Part shown: positions 16,472 to 27,582 of the stretch, one piece after another
Layout: the number at the start of each line of letters is the position of its first letter
Numbering within the stretch: position 1 is the stretch's first letter
Position numbers and translations under genes: made by a program
The notes under the pieces: model-generated
Seen by the model: the letters and a program-made list of their open reading frames with translations, nothing else
Databases searched by the model: none
What the model was told of the DNA's origin: nothing
Source: Magnetococcales bacterium
GTDB taxonomy: Bacteria > Pseudomonadota > Magnetococcia > Magnetococcales > DC0425bin3
Assembly: GCA_015229045.1 (NCBI GenBank)
Contig: JADGCJ010000012.1
Coordinates: 1 to 50,834 of the forward strand
Direction: 5' to 3'
Length of the DNA stretch: 50,834 nucleotides

Positions 16472-16538
16472 GACCAGGTTTTTGGCATCCATCTCTCCCG
16501 GTCACCGGGTCGGATGGCCCAACCAAAGCGGGGAAGCT

Positions 16539-16569
16539 GGGGATGCCTGATCGATGGATCGGCATCCCC
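16539..16569 (+). terminator. Hairpin after the tandem pilin genes
   Basis: GGGGATGCC (16539-16547) pairs perfectly with GGCATCCCC (16561-16569), with a GATC-rich loop. It is followed by ACCCTGTTTCTT, which is only partly T-rich. It may attenuate transcription so that the pilins are made in excess over the downstream minor pilins, or stabilise the pilin mRNA 3' end. Confidence 0.6.
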
Positions 16570-16698
16570 ACCCTGTTTCTTCGACCAGAATCATGAAAAA
16601 CGTCTTATGGTCCTGGATCCCCGGTTTTTTTAAGTTTTCACCTCATGATCTCGTGTATCTTTGGGCACCGTCCAAAGAAAATTCAACTCTGGTGACCT

Positions 16699-17241
16699 AT
16701 GAAACCCACGACCCTGCAATCCAGGACACCGACGATATCCGTCAACATCGATCCTGCCGGACGAGAGGACGGCTATACCTTTGTGGAGATGCTCCTGGTG
16801 GTGTTGATCATGGGAATTCTGGCCGGCATATCGGCACCCATGATCGGCAATTATGTGGAGGGCTATCTGCAAGAGCGGGATCTGAATGGTGTGAACGGGC
16901 AGGCCCGTCTGGCCATGGGTCGCATGACCCGGGAGCTGCGTGGCGGCACCACCATCACCAGTTCCGGCGCCTCCCCTTTCACCAATGCCACCCAGGTGCA
17001 GTTCACGCCGCAGGGGGGTGGTTCCACCGTGACCTTTTCTGTCAATGGCTCCAACCAATTGGTCAGAACACAGGCGGGAGTTGTGGCGGTACTGGCTGAC
17101 AAGGTCGCTTCGATCGGTTTTTCTTCCAACGGCAACGCGCCTCCGGTCAAGCTGGTCGATATCACCTTGACGATCCAGCGTACGCATGTGAGCGGTAGCA
17201 GCGTCGTGTTCTCAACCAGTGTCAATCCGAGGAATCCGTGA
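16699..17241 (+). CDS. PilW/MshO-like minor pilin
   Basis: A 180-residue prepilin. The leader ends AGREDG, followed by YTFVEMLLVVLIMGILAGIS with Glu at mature position 5, then the PilW/MshO-type segment GQARLAMGRMTRELRGG and a beta-rich domain (TQVQFTPQGG; VAVLADKVASIGF). Position before a PilX/MshP-like gene supports an MshO-like role in the pilus tip complex. Its TGA overlaps the ATG of the next gene by one base. Confidence 0.85.
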   Translation: MKPTTLQSRTPTISVNIDPAGREDGYTFVEMLLVVLIMGILAGISAPMIGNYVEGYLQERDLNGVNGQARLAMGRMTRELRGGTTITSSGASPFTNATQVQFTPQGGGSTVTFSVNGSNQLVRTQAGVVAVLADKVASIGFSSNGNAPPVKLVDITLTIQRTHVSGSSVVFSTSVNPRNP

Positions 17242-18623
17242 TGAACGCCCACACGAAGGAGTCCGGTTCTTTGTTGCTGGTGGCCCTGTTTCTGATCCTG
17301 GGTATTGGGGCGATGCTGGCGGCCACCGTGAACATATCCGGGGTGGAGACCCTGGAAACCATCGAGGGGACTCAGGGCGGTCGTGCCGTCTTTCTGGCCG
17401 AGTCCGGTCTGGAGAAGGCAAAGTATTATTTGCACACCAACCTGTGTTCGACGACCGGCGTCTCCCTGCCGGTAACAGGCCAACTGGCGACCGGCGAGAG
17501 TTTTTCCGTGAGCATGACCGGCCTGGGGAACAATCAGTTCCAGTTGGATGCCACGGGAACAGCCAAAACGGCGCAACGCAGGATGCGCGAGGTTGTCTCC
17601 TGCACGATCCAGGGCATATGGGGAACTGGACTCATCGGTTGCAACGGGGTGGCCATGGGTGGCACCGTGTTGACCAGTGCCATCGACTCGGATACCGGCC
17701 AAACCAACCTCAATAACGGCGACGTGCGCACCATCAATCCCAATGCCCCCATCACCCTGAGCGGCAATGTCAATCTGCATGGGGACGCCATCACCACCGG
17801 GGCAGGCAGCAACCTGACGGTTGCCGGCAGTTCGCGCGTTTATGGTGATGCCAACGTGACCGGAACGATTATCGGTACAGCGATCGACGGGGCGAAAAAC
17901 GCCGGAATGATGGCCACCACCACCGCTGCCGATTGTGACCCTCTCAACGTGACGACCCTGGTTTCCGGCAAGATGACCTCCTACATCTCCAGCAAATATG
18001 GCGGCAATCCGCCCGTCGCAACCAGTTATGCCCCGGCGCACAACAGCACCATCACCGTCAACACGGCGACCGACTACTACGTCAGCGCTTTCGACCTGAG
18101 CGCCAGCCATGTTGACATGACCCTGCAGGGGCCTGGTGGCGCGGGAACGAGAAACTTTAACATCTATGTGACAGGTGGCGGGGCCTTCACCATCAGCAAC
18201 CAATCCAGTCTCACGCTGACCGGCGGTGCCAATGTCACGGTTTACATGGCTGGCGGGGGGACTTTTGACATCAAAGGTACCCTGTACATCGATCCCGTAT
18301 CATCGTTGACCGTCTACACGACCGGGGGTATCGATCTCGAAGCGCAAGGCAACGCGGGCAACGTCGCGGATCATTTCCGGCTTTACAGCAGCACCAGCGG
18401 TGCGGTCAGTCTGGGTGGGGGGGCCTCGCTGGCCAGTGTCGTCTATGCGCCTCTCTCGACGGTGACCATGCTGGGCAACTCAACGCTGATCGGTGCCATG
18501 CGCGGTTATGTCATCACCAAGGACAACGGCACACCCAACTTTTTTTACGACCAGGATCTGCAAGAGCTGACCGAGGGTGGCAAAGGGGTTGTCACGACAG
18601 CCTCCTGGCAGGAGCTGTTCTGA
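17241..18623 (+). CDS. PilX/MshP-like pilus protein with long repeat-rich domain, copy 1
   Basis: A 460-residue protein. The N-terminus [20 protein letters not shown] is a PilX_N-type prepilin segment: Gly-Ser cleavage site, no Glu5. It is followed by [14 protein letters not shown], typical of the family. The remainder resembles the DUF7305-type domain of PilX-like proteins. Short Gly/Asn/Thr-rich strands recur (GNVNLHGDAITTGAGS; GGANVTVYMAGGGTFDIKG; TVYTTGGIDL), and the chain ends GKGVVTTASWQELF. The periodic pattern suggests a parallel beta-helix, possibly a surface or tip adhesin. A GAGGAATCC site precedes ATG 17241. Confidence 0.85.
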   Translation: MNAHTKESGSLLLVALFLILGIGAMLAATVNISGVETLETIEGTQGGRAVFLAESGLEKAKYYLHTNLCSTTGVSLPVTGQLATGESFSVSMTGLGNNQFQLDATGTAKTAQRRMREVVSCTIQGIWGTGLIGCNGVAMGGTVLTSAIDSDTGQTNLNNGDVRTINPNAPITLSGNVNLHGDAITTGAGSNLTVAGSSRVYGDANVTGTIIGTAIDGAKNAGMMATTTAADCDPLNVTTLVSGKMTSYISSKYGGNPPVATSYAPAHNSTITVNTATDYYVSAFDLSASHVDMTLQGPGGAGTRNFNIYVTGGGAFTISNQSSLTLTGGANVTVYMAGGGTFDIKGTLYIDPVSSLTVYTTGGIDLEAQGNAGNVADHFRLYSSTSGAVSLGGGASLASVVYAPLSTVTMLGNSTLIGAMRGYVITKDNGTPNFFYDQDLQELTEGGKGVVTTASWQELF

Positions 18624-18737
18624 CCTGCAGGGAGGGAGAGAACTTCCTTCCAGTCTCCTCCGGGCATCGGTGTTGTTGCGCCACTTGCGCGGCAGGGGCC
18701 TCTCCTTTCGACCAGCGTCGTTCCCGAGGAGTTCGTG

Positions 18738-20105
18738 ATGAAAGCCCGACGTACCGAAGAGTCCGGTTCCCTGTTGCTGATCGCCCTGTTTCTTATCCTG
18801 GGTATCGGAGCGATGCTGGCGGCCGCCGTCAACCTGTCCGGGGTGGATACCCTGGAGACCATCGAGGCCACGCAAGGCGGACGTGCCCTGTTTCTGGCCG
18901 AATCGGGTCTGGAAAATGCCAAATATCAATTGAAAAATAATTTGTGCACCGCGACAGGGTTGACCTTGCCCGTGACCGGACAATTGGCGGTCGGGGAAAA
19001 CTTCTCCGTGAACGTGACCAGCCTGGGGAACAATCAGTTCCGCCTGGATGCCACGGGAACAGCCAAAACGGCGCAACGTCAAATGCGCGAAGTGGTCTCC
19101 TGTACCGTTCAGGGCATGTGGAGCGCTGGTATCATTGGGTGTCAGGGCATCAGCTTGAACGGCAATGTGCATATCGACAGTGTCGACACCAGCGTCAGTT
19201 CGGTCACTCTTCTGGGCAATGGCGATATACAAACCCTCAATCCTGCAGCACCCATCACGCTCACCGGCAATGTCGAGCTGCACGGCGACGCCAAGACTAC
19301 AGGGAGTGGCAGCAATCTTTCCCTGACAGGAAACTCGGTGGTTTATGCCAATGCCAACGTGACCGGAAGCATCTCCCTGCAACCGAATACCCAAATTCAA
19401 GGGACAAGCTCTTCCGGGCAGACCGCCACCACCACCGCCGCCGATTGTGATCCCCTGGGGGTGACCTCTTATGTCAGCACTCATCTCGCTTCGGCGGTAC
19501 CAGTCGGTACACCGGCAGCATACTCCTGGAGTGGCAACGGGAGTTTCACCGCAGCCTCGACCTATTATGCCACCTCTTTCAGCCTGGGTGCCAACAGAAC
19601 CATGAACATGACGGGCCCGGGCAACTTCGTTATTTATGTCACAGGTGGCGGAAGCTTGAGCATAGCCGGCAATGCGGTCCTCAATGTGAGTGGAGGGGCG
19701 CATCTGACAGTCTATATGTCGGGCGGTGGGACTTTCGGCATTGGTGGCAACGGTGTCCTGAATCTGCTGAACAACTCGACGCTCACGCTGTACACCACGG
19801 GTCCGGTGGATGTGCAGGGCAATGGTCTCGCCAATGCCGGTTTGCCGACCAACTTCCGCATCTATGACAGCTACAGTGGTGCAGCCTCATTGCGTCTGGG
19901 GGGCAATGCCCAGCTCAATGGGGTCATTTATGCCCCGCTCATGCCCATCAGTATGGGAGGAAATCCAGGCGTCATCGGGGCGGTACGGGGTGCCTCCATC
20001 TCCAACAACGGCAACGTCGAATTCAACTATGATGAATCTCTGGGTCTGTTGTCCGAGGGTGGCAAAGGGGTTGTCGCGATATCCTCCTGGCAGGAGCTGT
20101 TTTAA
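18738..20105 (+). CDS. PilX/MshP-like pilus protein with long repeat-rich domain, copy 2
   Basis: A 455-residue paralogue of the preceding gene. It shares the [20 protein letters not shown] segment, the long block [19 protein letters not shown], the motif [17 protein letters not shown] and the ending [16 protein letters not shown]. The central repeats ([43 protein letters not shown]) have diverged much more than the ends. GAGGAG precedes ATG 18738; the 114-base gap to copy 1 has no obvious terminator. The TAA overlaps the stop of the convergent chemoreceptor gene on the shared bases TTAA. Confidence 0.85.
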   Translation: MKARRTEESGSLLLIALFLILGIGAMLAAAVNLSGVDTLETIEATQGGRALFLAESGLENAKYQLKNNLCTATGLTLPVTGQLAVGENFSVNVTSLGNNQFRLDATGTAKTAQRQMREVVSCTVQGMWSAGIIGCQGISLNGNVHIDSVDTSVSSVTLLGNGDIQTLNPAAPITLTGNVELHGDAKTTGSGSNLSLTGNSVVYANANVTGSISLQPNTQIQGTSSSGQTATTTAADCDPLGVTSYVSTHLASAVPVGTPAAYSWSGNGSFTAASTYYATSFSLGANRTMNMTGPGNFVIYVTGGGSLSIAGNAVLNVSGGAHLTVYMSGGGTFGIGGNGVLNLLNNSTLTLYTTGPVDVQGNGLANAGLPTNFRIYDSYSGAASLRLGGNAQLNGVIYAPLMPISMGGNPGVIGAVRGASISNNGNVEFNYDESLGLLSEGGKGVVAISSWQELF

Positions 20106-22453
20106 AGCTGAAAATCTCCCAGATTTTCTGCCAGGGTCGTGGCAATCTGCTGCACATCCCGGGCGCGTTTGTCGACGATGGCACCATGATCGAAAATGTT
20201 CTGGCTGGCCTGGTTGACCCCGTTCATGGATTGCACCACGTTGGTGGAGAGCTGGGTGGTCGCGGCGATGTTGCGGGCAATCTCCTGGCTGGCGAGCGTG
20301 GCCTCGGCGACATTGCGCGACATCTCCCCCACACCCAGGGAGGCCTCGGCGACATTGCGGGTGACCTCGTTGATACCCTGGGATATCTCATGGACACTGC
20401 GGCTGACCTCCGCAAATCCGGCCGTGGATTGTTCGACAAGCAGGGAGACCTGGGATGTCTCCTGGGATGTGGCATTCATGGTGTCGGCGATGGAGAGAAC
20501 GTTCTTTTCCTGTTCCTCCATGGCAAAGAGAATGTCTTCATTCACCTGGCGGATGCGGTCGATGATGCGGGTCACCTGGGTGGTGGCGTCGTTGACCTCT
20601 CGGGTCTGGCTGCGGATCTGATCGATACGGTCGGCGATCATTTTGGTCGCTTCGCCGGTCTGCCGGGCCAGCTCTTTGACCTCATTGGCAACGACGGCGA
20701 ACCCCTTGCCGGATTCACCGGCACCGGCGGCCTCGATGGCGGCATTCAGAGCGAGCATGTTGGTTTGGTCGGCAATGCTGTTGATCACTTCGACCACCTT
20801 GCCGATCTCCTGGACCGATTCGGCCAGGCGGGACATGATCGCGCTGTTGGTGATCGAGCTCTGGCTGGCGGTTGCAGACTCCTGCGAGGCCATGTCGCAT
20901 TTGTTGCGCACCTGCACCAGGGTGGTGGAAAGGGCGGCAATCGCCGAGGTGATCGAGTGAATATTGCCACTCGAACGGCCGACGGACTCTTTGACTTCGA
21001 TCATGCTGGTGCTGGCCTGCTCGGCAGCCGAGGCGACGGTGCTCAGGTTGGTGCTGGCCTGTTCGGCGGCAGCGGAAATGGTGCCCATGTTGGAACTCAT
21101 CAGCTCCGAGGTGCGGGAAACGCTGCCCATGTTGGCATTCATCTCCTCCATGGCCGAGGCGACGGTGACCATACGGGCATCCAGATTCAGGATGGTTTGA
21201 TGGACGGCGTCGGACTTTTTTTCCAGGTCGCCGGCGCCGCCGAATAGATTCTCGGCAACCTGACCGAACGAGTTGGCATTGTCGGCCAACTCCTGGGAGC
21301 GTACGGCCAGGCTCTTGATGATCTCGCGCAAATTCAGATTCATGTGGTTGAGGGCCTGGGCCAGGGTGCCCATCTCGTCCCGACGTCGGCTCTCCAGGTG
21401 ACCGGTCAGATCGCCCCGGGAGAGCCGACTGGAAAAATCGACCGCCTGCTGGATGGGTACGAGGATCAGATGGTGCAACAACAGGTAGATGCCGATACCA
21501 ACCAGCGCTGCCAAAAGGGCCAGAATCCCCAGCTTGATGAGCAACTCCTGGAAGGCCTGGGAGCGCAAGTGTGTCACATCGGTGAATACGGCGACATGAC
21601 CGATGTTGGTGCCGCTGTAGTCGGTCAGGGGAAAATCGGCGCGCACCCAGTCGTACCCCGCCACTGTCTGGATGGGGGATGCCGGGTTGGCCAGAAACCG
21701 TTTCAGAATGTTCTTGGTTTTGGGATCCGAGAAGTCATAGTAGATCGTCTCACCCTGGAGTACATCCTGGCTGGAGTCGGCAAAGCGTTTGGCGGTTTCA
21801 AATACCTTGGCGCGAATACCAATGGCAAACTCCGCGCCGGTCGCCTTGCGGGCCGTGGCAAAGATGCCTTTGAGATCGCCGCCGAACTCGACGGAGCCCC
21901 TATGTTGACCCGAAACCGCAACCGGATAGACAACCCGCAACCCCGGTCCGGCCCGGCCAACCTCCAGGCCAACCACCGGCTTGCGCTCCTGATTGGCCGT
22001 CACCACGGTCTTGCGAAAAGAGGAGAGATCGTCGGCAAATTTTTTCGGTTCGTGAACCCGTAAAAAACTGGTCGCCGGTGGCACATGAAACTGAAACTGT
22101 TCAATATTGAAGGTTGTTTTCAGGCTTTGCTCAAAAAACGGGACGGTCAGCCTGGCCAGGGTTTCCCGATCACCACGGGCAAAGGCATCCATCATCTCCC
22201 TGTTTTGCATGAGGGCTTCCAGGGCCATCGAGTAATCCTGCTCCTTGATGTGGATCGCGCTGTTCACCAGGTCGTGAAAGGTTTTGGAAGAGAGTTCGGC
22301 GCGTTCTCCGATGTGACGTTGGGCATCATGGTAGCCGAGGCTGCCCAGAATCACCCCGGTCAGGAGCATGGCCAGGAGCAGCACACCCAGGATTTTGATA
22401 CGCAAGCCAAGATCAAGGATACGCTGTTGCAGGGTGATGAGGTGGTTCATCAT
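20102..22453 (-). CDS. Methyl-accepting chemotaxis protein with dCache_3-like sensor
   Basis: A 783-residue transmembrane chemoreceptor (ATG 22453, followed directly by a second ATG). The first membrane helix is near residues 17-38 ([19 protein letters not shown]). The periplasmic sensor of about 260 residues resembles dCache_3: [20 protein letters not shown] and [19 protein letters not shown]. The second helix is near residue 300-325, then a HAMP region. The signalling domain contains the conserved hairpin tip [20 protein letters not shown] and [20 protein letters not shown]. There is no C-terminal CheR-binding pentapeptide (it ends NLGDFQL). It is convergent with the pilus genes; whether it feeds pilus or flagellar taxis cannot be told, as no che genes are in the window. 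Confidence 0.93.
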   Translation of the reverse strand: MMNHLITLQQRILDLGLRIKILGVLLLAMLLTGVILGSLGYHDAQRHIGERAELSSKTFHDLVNSAIHIKEQDYSMALEALMQNREMMDAFARGDRETLARLTVPFFEQSLKTTFNIEQFQFHVPPATSFLRVHEPKKFADDLSSFRKTVVTANQERKPVVGLEVGRAGPGLRVVYPVAVSGQHRGSVEFGGDLKGIFATARKATGAEFAIGIRAKVFETAKRFADSSQDVLQGETIYYDFSDPKTKNILKRFLANPASPIQTVAGYDWVRADFPLTDYSGTNIGHVAVFTDVTHLRSQAFQELLIKLGILALLAALVGIGIYLLLHHLILVPIQQAVDFSSRLSRGDLTGHLESRRRDEMGTLAQALNHMNLNLREIIKSLAVRSQELADNANSFGQVAENLFGGAGDLEKKSDAVHQTILNLDARMVTVASAMEEMNANMGSVSRTSELMSSNMGTISAAAEQASTNLSTVASAAEQASTSMIEVKESVGRSSGNIHSITSAIAALSTTLVQVRNKCDMASQESATASQSSITNSAIMSRLAESVQEIGKVVEVINSIADQTNMLALNAAIEAAGAGESGKGFAVVANEVKELARQTGEATKMIADRIDQIRSQTREVNDATTQVTRIIDRIRQVNEDILFAMEEQEKNVLSIADTMNATSQETSQVSLLVEQSTAGFAEVSRSVHEISQGINEVTRNVAEASLGVGEMSRNVAEATLASQEIARNIAATTQLSTNVVQSMNGVNQASQNIFDHGAIVDKRARDVQQIATTLAENLGDFQL

Positions 22454-22507
22454 CAGGGGTCTCGCATGGAACAGGTTCAGGATTGTGCAATCATCGGTTC
22501 CAACAAT

Positions 22508-22538
22508 AAAAAAAAGCCCGATCCTGGAAGGGGCGGGC
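22508..22538 (-). terminator. Second terminator downstream of ppdK
   Basis: On the minus strand GCCCG pairs with CGGGC (22534-22538 with 22516-22520) and is followed by eight T residues (22515-22508). It lies about 75 bases beyond the ppdK stop, after the first terminator. Confidence 0.85.
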
Positions 22539-22550
22539 AAGAGACTCGAT

Positions 22551-22597
22551 AAAACCCCCCTCCCATCCGACAACAAGCCGCATGGGAGGAGGGGGGG
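22551..22597 (-). terminator. First terminator downstream of ppdK
   Basis: A long GC-rich hairpin. On the minus strand CCTCCCAT (with extra C residues 5') pairs with ATGGGAGGGGGG across a loop of about 15 bases, then TTTT follows. With the terminator at 22508 it forms a tandem pair protecting the chemoreceptor gene from read-through. Confidence 0.8.
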
Positions 22598-22611
22598 ATG
22601 ACTGTTGAAAC

Positions 22612-25299
22612 TCAGGCGGTGCTGGAGACTTCACCCTTTTCCAGGGCGGCCTGGGCTGCGGCCAGGCGGGCAATGGGCACCCGGAACGGAGAGCAGGAGA
22701 CATAATCCAGACCCGCCTTGTGGAAGAAGCGGATGGAGCTGGGGTCGCCGCCATGTTCGCCGCAGACGCCGATCTTCATGCCGGGACGTCCCTGGCGACC
22801 TTTCTGGACGCCCATGGTGACGAGCTGACCAACGCCCTCCTGGTCGATGGAGACGAAAGGATCCTTCTCGATGAGCTTCTTGTTGACATACTCGGTCAGG
22901 AAGACACCAGCATCGTCGCGGGAGATGCCCAGGGCGGTCTGGGTCAGGTCATTGGTACCGAAGGAGAAGAACTCGGCTTCCTTGGCAATCTTGTCGGCGA
23001 TCAGCGCGGCGCGGGGCAGCTCGATCATGGTGCCGATCATGTATTTGACCTTCATGCCCTTCTCTTTGATCACCGATTCGCAGATGGCGACGCTGCGAGC
23101 GCGCAGGCTGGCCAACTCGCTGAGGTAACCGACGAGGGGAATCATGATCTCGGGAATGATGTCCGTCTTGTCCTGTTTCATGACGTTGCAGGCGGCCTCC
23201 ATGATGGCCTGGACCTGCATTTCGTAGATTTCCGGATAGGTGATGCCCAGACGACAACCCCGGTGACCCAGCATCGGGTTGAACTCTTTCAGGGAGGAGA
23301 CGCGGTCTTTCACTTCGGAGGCGGAGACGCCGAGAACCTTGGCCACCTCGGCCTGACCTTTGTCGTCGTGGGGGATGAACTCGTGCAGCGGGGGATCGAG
23401 CAGGCGGATGGTGACCGGACGCGGCCCCATGGCGCGGAAAATGCCTTCAAAGTCACCGCGTTGAATGGGGAGCAGTTTGGCCAGGGCCTTGCGGCGGGAG
23501 GCTTCATCTTTGGCGAGGATCATCTCGCGCACGGCGATGATGCGATCCTCCTGGAAAAACATATGCTCGGTGCGGCACAGACCGATACCCTCGGCGCCAA
23601 ACTTGACGGCCTGCGCGGCATCTTCCGGGGTGTCGGCATTGGTGCGGACCTTCATGGTGCGGAACTCATCGGCCCAGGTCATGAAGGTGCCGAAGTCGCC
23701 GGTCAGGGCGGGCTGCATGGTGCCGATCTTGCCCAGCATCACTTGGCCGGTGGAACCGTCGATGGAGATCCATTCGCCCTGTTTGACCACCTTGCCTTTG
23801 TCGGTAGTAAACTCCTGGCCTTTGATGCGAATGGCACCGCAGCCGGCGACGCAGGGGGTACCCATGCCGCGAGCCACGACCGCCGCATGGGAGGTCATGC
23901 CACCGCGAGCGGTCAGAATGCCCTTGGAGGCGTGCATGCCGTGGATATCTTCCGGGCTGGTCTCTTCGCGGACCAGGATGACCTGTTTGCCATCTTTGGC
24001 CCAGGCCTCGGCGTCGTCGGCGGTGAAGACGGCCACGCCGGTACCGGCACCAGGAGAGGCGGCCAGGCCAACGGCCAGGACTTCAGCGGCCTTTTTGGCC
24101 TTCGGGTCGAAGGTGGGGTGCAGAACCTGATCCAGCGAACCGGCTTCGACACGGGCGACGGCTTCGGCTTTGGTGATCATCCCTTCGTTCACCATGTCGA
24201 CGGCGATCTTGAGGGCGGCGGCGGCGGTGCGTTTGCCGGTGCGGGTCTGGAGCATCCAGAGTTTGTTTTTCTGGATGGTGAACTCCATGTCCTGCATGTC
24301 GCGGTAGTGATCTTCCAGCTTTCTGTAGTTGTCGCACAGTTGCCGGTAGAGATCGGGCATCGCCTCTTCCATGGCGGGCAGGTCGGATTTTTGCAGATTT
24401 TTGCCGGCCAGGGTGATCTGTTGTGGGGTACGGATACCGGCGACCACATCTTCGCCCTGGGCGTTGATGAGGAATTCGCCGTAGAAGCGCTTGTCGCCGG
24501 TGGCGGGGTCGCGGGAGAAGGCGACGCCGGTGGCACTGTCATTGCCCATGTTGCCGAAGACCATGGACTGCACGTTGACGGCGGTGCCCCACCATTCGGG
24601 GATTTCATGCAGGCGGCGATAGGTGATGGCGCTTTGTTTCATCCAGGAGCTGAACACCGCACCGATGGCGCCCCAAAGCTGATCGCGCGGATCCTCGGGG
24701 AAGGGCTGCCCGGCCTCCTTCTTCACGATGGCCTTGAAGTCACCGACCATGGCTTTCCAGTCGGCGGCGGTCAGTTCGGTGTCGAGTTTGATCTTTTTCT
24801 GGTCTTTGACCTTGTCGATGTGGTGCTCGAAGTGGTCGGCATCGACCCCCATCACCACCTTGGAGTACATCTGGACAAAGCGGCGGTAGGAGTCATAGGC
24901 GAAGCGCTCGTCACCGGCTTTTTTGATCAGGCCCTGGATCGTGGTATCGTTCAGGCCCAGGTTCAGGACGGTATCCATCATGCCGGGCATGGAGGCGCGG
25001 GCACCGGAACGTACCGAGACCAGAAGAGGATTGTTGGCATCGCCAAATTTGGCGTCCATGCTCTTTTCCACTCTGGCGAGGGCTGCATTGACCTCGTCAT
25101 GGAGATCGCCGGGCATCTTCTTGCCCAGTTGATAGTACTCTGTGCAGACTTCGGTGGTGATGGTAAAGCCGGCAGGCACCATGATGCCGATTTTGCACAT
25201 TTCCGCCAGGTTGGCTCCCTTGCCACCCAGGAGGTTTTTCATGGAAGCGTCGCCTTCGGCGGATCCGTCGCCAAAGTAATACACCTTTTTGTTGGCCAT
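22612..25299 (-). CDS. ppdK: Pyruvate, phosphate dikinase
   Basis: An 895-residue PPDK, interconverting pyruvate + ATP + Pi and PEP + AMP + PPi. It starts at ATG 25299 ([12 protein letters not shown]), the family's usual start. The N-terminal ATP-grasp domain has [10 protein letters not shown]. The swivelling phosphohistidine domain has [19 protein letters not shown], with the catalytic His. The C-terminal PEP/pyruvate TIM barrel has [12 protein letters not shown] and [19 protein letters not shown], and the end contains [14 protein letters not shown] with the catalytic Cys. Length is as expected. It lies downstream of glyQ-glyS on the same strand, an order shared with many Alphaproteobacteria. 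Confidence 0.98.
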   Translation of the reverse strand: MANKKVYYFGDGSAEGDASMKNLLGGKGANLAEMCKIGIMVPAGFTITTEVCTEYYQLGKKMPGDLHDEVNAALARVEKSMDAKFGDANNPLLVSVRSGARASMPGMMDTVLNLGLNDTTIQGLIKKAGDERFAYDSYRRFVQMYSKVVMGVDADHFEHHIDKVKDQKKIKLDTELTAADWKAMVGDFKAIVKKEAGQPFPEDPRDQLWGAIGAVFSSWMKQSAITYRRLHEIPEWWGTAVNVQSMVFGNMGNDSATGVAFSRDPATGDKRFYGEFLINAQGEDVVAGIRTPQQITLAGKNLQKSDLPAMEEAMPDLYRQLCDNYRKLEDHYRDMQDMEFTIQKNKLWMLQTRTGKRTAAAALKIAVDMVNEGMITKAEAVARVEAGSLDQVLHPTFDPKAKKAAEVLAVGLAASPGAGTGVAVFTADDAEAWAKDGKQVILVREETSPEDIHGMHASKGILTARGGMTSHAAVVARGMGTPCVAGCGAIRIKGQEFTTDKGKVVKQGEWISIDGSTGQVMLGKIGTMQPALTGDFGTFMTWADEFRTMKVRTNADTPEDAAQAVKFGAEGIGLCRTEHMFFQEDRIIAVREMILAKDEASRRKALAKLLPIQRGDFEGIFRAMGPRPVTIRLLDPPLHEFIPHDDKGQAEVAKVLGVSASEVKDRVSSLKEFNPMLGHRGCRLGITYPEIYEMQVQAIMEAACNVMKQDKTDIIPEIMIPLVGYLSELASLRARSVAICESVIKEKGMKVKYMIGTMIELPRAALIADKIAKEAEFFSFGTNDLTQTALGISRDDAGVFLTEYVNKKLIEKDPFVSIDQEGVGQLVTMGVQKGRQGRPGMKIGVCGEHGGDPSSIRFFHKAGLDYVSCSPFRVPIARLAAAQAALEKGEVSSTA

Positions 25300-25339
25300 G
25301 ATCTCGTTACCTTCCCTCTCTCGAATTAATAACAGCAAT

Positions 25340-25453
25340 GGACAGTTTAAACTCTTCGTTGTTTTTGCCCGTTTCCGCAGGGATCACCCCTCCGGAGGAC
25401 AGCTTGAACTCTTCGTTGTTTCCGCTTGTTTCCGCAGGAGTCACTCCTCCGGA
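25340..25453. repeat. Two tandem 57-bp direct repeats over the 3' end of glyS
   Basis: Copies 25340-25396 and 25397-25453 are directly adjacent and match at 48 of 57 positions. The second copy contains the last codons and stop of glyS (stop at 25441) and the first lies wholly in the glyS-ppdK gap. Each copy includes AACTCTTCGTTGTTT and TTTCCGCAGG and ends in CTCCGGA. Confidence 0.85.
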
Positions 25454-27582
25454 AGGACCAGACGACTGACATCGGCCACACGAGTAAACATGTCGCGGAC
25501 CCGGGCCAGAAGAGCGACGCGCCGACGTCGAATCATCGGGTCAGGATCCATGACCAGGATGTCATCGAAGAAGCGGTCGATCACATCGCGCAGACTGGCC
25601 AGCGAATCCAAAGCGGCCTGGTACTCCTCCCGGGCTGCCTGTGTGGTGACGACAGTGTCCAATTTTTTGATGGCCTCCTGCAACCCCTGTTCTGCAGGAT
25701 TCTCTAATATAACACCCTGAGCGTCGCTCGCCAATGCTGTTTCGACAGGTTGAGCCTCAGGCTGGCGCAGAATGTTGACAATGCGCTTGTTGGCGGCCAC
25801 CAGGGCCGGGTAGGAGGGGAGCTTCTTGAACTCGCGCAGGGCGCGCACCCGGCGCACAATATCGGACAGATCATCGAGTTCCAGGGCCTCGATGGCATCG
25901 ATCAGGTCGTGATCGATTCCCTCCGACTTCAGATAGGAGCGCAGCCTGCCCATGAAAAAGGCCAACAGCTCCCGGGTGATGGTGGCAGGATCCTGGGCCA
26001 GCTTTTCGCCATGGGCAGCATAGCCGTCACAGGCCGTCTGGATCCACTGGCGCAGATCGAGACGGATACGGTGCTGTTCTCTGCCCGGGTTCAGGACGGC
26101 ATCATCCCCTTCCAGGATGATACGGATGATGCCCAGGGCAGCCCGGCGCAGGGCGAAGGGATCCTTGGTGCCGGTGGGCACGAGGCCAATGCCAAAGCAG
26201 CCGACCAGGGTGTCCAGTTTGTCGGCGATGGCCAGCAGCCTGCCGGGCATGTTGCGGGGCAGCGAATCGGCGGCACCCTGGGGTTTGTAATGGTCGGCGA
26301 TGGCGTCCGCCACGGCGGCATCGAGACCCGCCACCCGGGCGTAGTGGCCACCCATGACCCCCTGGAGTTCAGGAAACTCGCCCACCATGCCGGTGAGCAG
26401 ATCGCATTTGGCCAGTTGGGCAGCTGTTTGCACACTGGACAGGGCAGTGGGGGCCAAGGCCTGGGCCAGTTGACCCGCCAGGCTTTCCATACGCAGGGAC
26501 TTTTGCCATACGGTGCCGAGACGGGCCTGAAAAACCACCTGCCGCAACCCTTCGCGACGCGCAGCCAGAGGGGTCTCCCGGTCGGTTTTCCAGTAGAAGG
26601 CGGCATCCTCCAAACGGGCGCGCAGGACACGCTGGTTGCCCTGGATCAGGACCGCAGGGTCCGGAACCTCCATATTGGCGACCAGGATGAAAAAGGGCAG
26701 GAGCTTGTTGTGGGCATCGACCACCGGAAAATATTTTTGGTGGTGCTGCATGGAGGTGGTCAGCACCTCCGGGGGAATATCCAGATACCTGGCAGCGAAC
26801 TCCCCGCGCATGGGTACCGGCCACTCGGTCAGGCAGGCGTTTTCCGCCAGCAGGGTGGGGTCGATCACCGGGTGACCGCCAACCTGGGTCGCCAATCTGG
26901 TGGCTCCGGAGCGAATCGCCTGCTCCCTGGCTTTTTGATCCAGGATCACCTTGGCGGTGGCAAGGATGTCCATGTACTGGTAAAGGCCGGTCACCCGATG
27001 GTAGCCCGGAGCGAGAAAACGATGCCCCGCAGTCTGGTCACCGGCCTGGATGCCTTCCAGGTTGATGTCAAGGATCTCGCCATCCAGAAGGGCGACCAGG
27101 CTGTGGATCGGGCGGACGAAGCGCGAGGTGCCCGCGCCCCAGCGCATGGTTTTTGGCCAGGGGAGACTTTGGATCAGACCCGGAATGAGGCCGGTGAGAA
27201 TCTCCTGGGCGGACCGACCAGGCCGGGCGATGCGGGCCATCAGGTAGACCCCCTTGGGGGTGGTTTCCCGGGAGAGCTGTTCCATGCTCAGGCCGCAGGA
27301 ACGGGCGAAGCCCAGGGCGGCCTTGGTCGCCTGGCCGGAGGCATCGAAGGCCTTGTCGATGGCGGGACCGCGACGCTCTTCGAGGCAATCGGGCTGGCGA
27401 AAGGCCAGCTCTTCCACGCTGACCATCAGGCGGCGGGGGGTGCCGTGGGCATCGATGCGTCCATGGGTCAGGTCGGCGTTATGCAGGGCGGCGACCAGGC
27501 CCTCACCCAGGGCGGCGATGCCATCGGGCAGCATGCGGGCAGGGATCTCTTCACAACCGATCTCCAGGAGAAACTCGCTCAT
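25441..27582 (-). CDS. glyS: Glycine--tRNA ligase beta subunit
   Basis: A 713-residue beta subunit of the tetrameric bacterial glycyl-tRNA synthetase; it supplies the HD-like and tRNA-binding parts. Recognisable are the N-terminus [17 protein letters not shown], the segments [16 protein letters not shown] and [12 protein letters not shown], the HD-like region [17 protein letters not shown]...ADHYKPQG, and the C-terminal DALR-type anticodon-binding helices ([12 protein letters not shown]). Its ATG overlaps the glyQ stop by four bases (ATGA), so the two subunits are translationally coupled. Confidence 0.97.
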   Translation of the reverse strand: MSEFLLEIGCEEIPARMLPDGIAALGEGLVAALHNADLTHGRIDAHGTPRRLMVSVEELAFRQPDCLEERRGPAIDKAFDASGQATKAALGFARSCGLSMEQLSRETTPKGVYLMARIARPGRSAQEILTGLIPGLIQSLPWPKTMRWGAGTSRFVRPIHSLVALLDGEILDINLEGIQAGDQTAGHRFLAPGYHRVTGLYQYMDILATAKVILDQKAREQAIRSGATRLATQVGGHPVIDPTLLAENACLTEWPVPMRGEFAARYLDIPPEVLTTSMQHHQKYFPVVDAHNKLLPFFILVANMEVPDPAVLIQGNQRVLRARLEDAAFYWKTDRETPLAARREGLRQVVFQARLGTVWQKSLRMESLAGQLAQALAPTALSSVQTAAQLAKCDLLTGMVGEFPELQGVMGGHYARVAGLDAAVADAIADHYKPQGAADSLPRNMPGRLLAIADKLDTLVGCFGIGLVPTGTKDPFALRRAALGIIRIILEGDDAVLNPGREQHRIRLDLRQWIQTACDGYAAHGEKLAQDPATITRELLAFFMGRLRSYLKSEGIDHDLIDAIEALELDDLSDIVRRVRALREFKKLPSYPALVAANKRIVNILRQPEAQPVETALASDAQGVILENPAEQGLQEAIKKLDTVVTTQAAREEYQAALDSLASLRDVIDRFFDDILVMDPDPMIRRRRVALLARVRDMFTRVADVSRLVLPEE

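Noticed and set aside
16480..16700. A separate sigma-54 promoter for the PilW/PilX-like genes
   Set aside because: TTTGGCATCC and TTGGGCACC occur but neither has a -12 block at the right distance; read-through from 15784 is simpler.
16863..18203. A 446-codon minus-strand frame opposite the PilW- and PilX-like genes
   Set aside because: The sense strand carries recognisable pilin genes with ribosome binding sites and overlapping stops; the antisense product has no recognisable features.
22720..25329. An 869-codon open frame on the plus strand opposite ppdK
   Set aside because: It is the antisense shadow of a clear ppdK gene. Its translation is low-complexity (Gly, His, Asp, Ala-rich), matches no family, and arises from high-GC codon bias.
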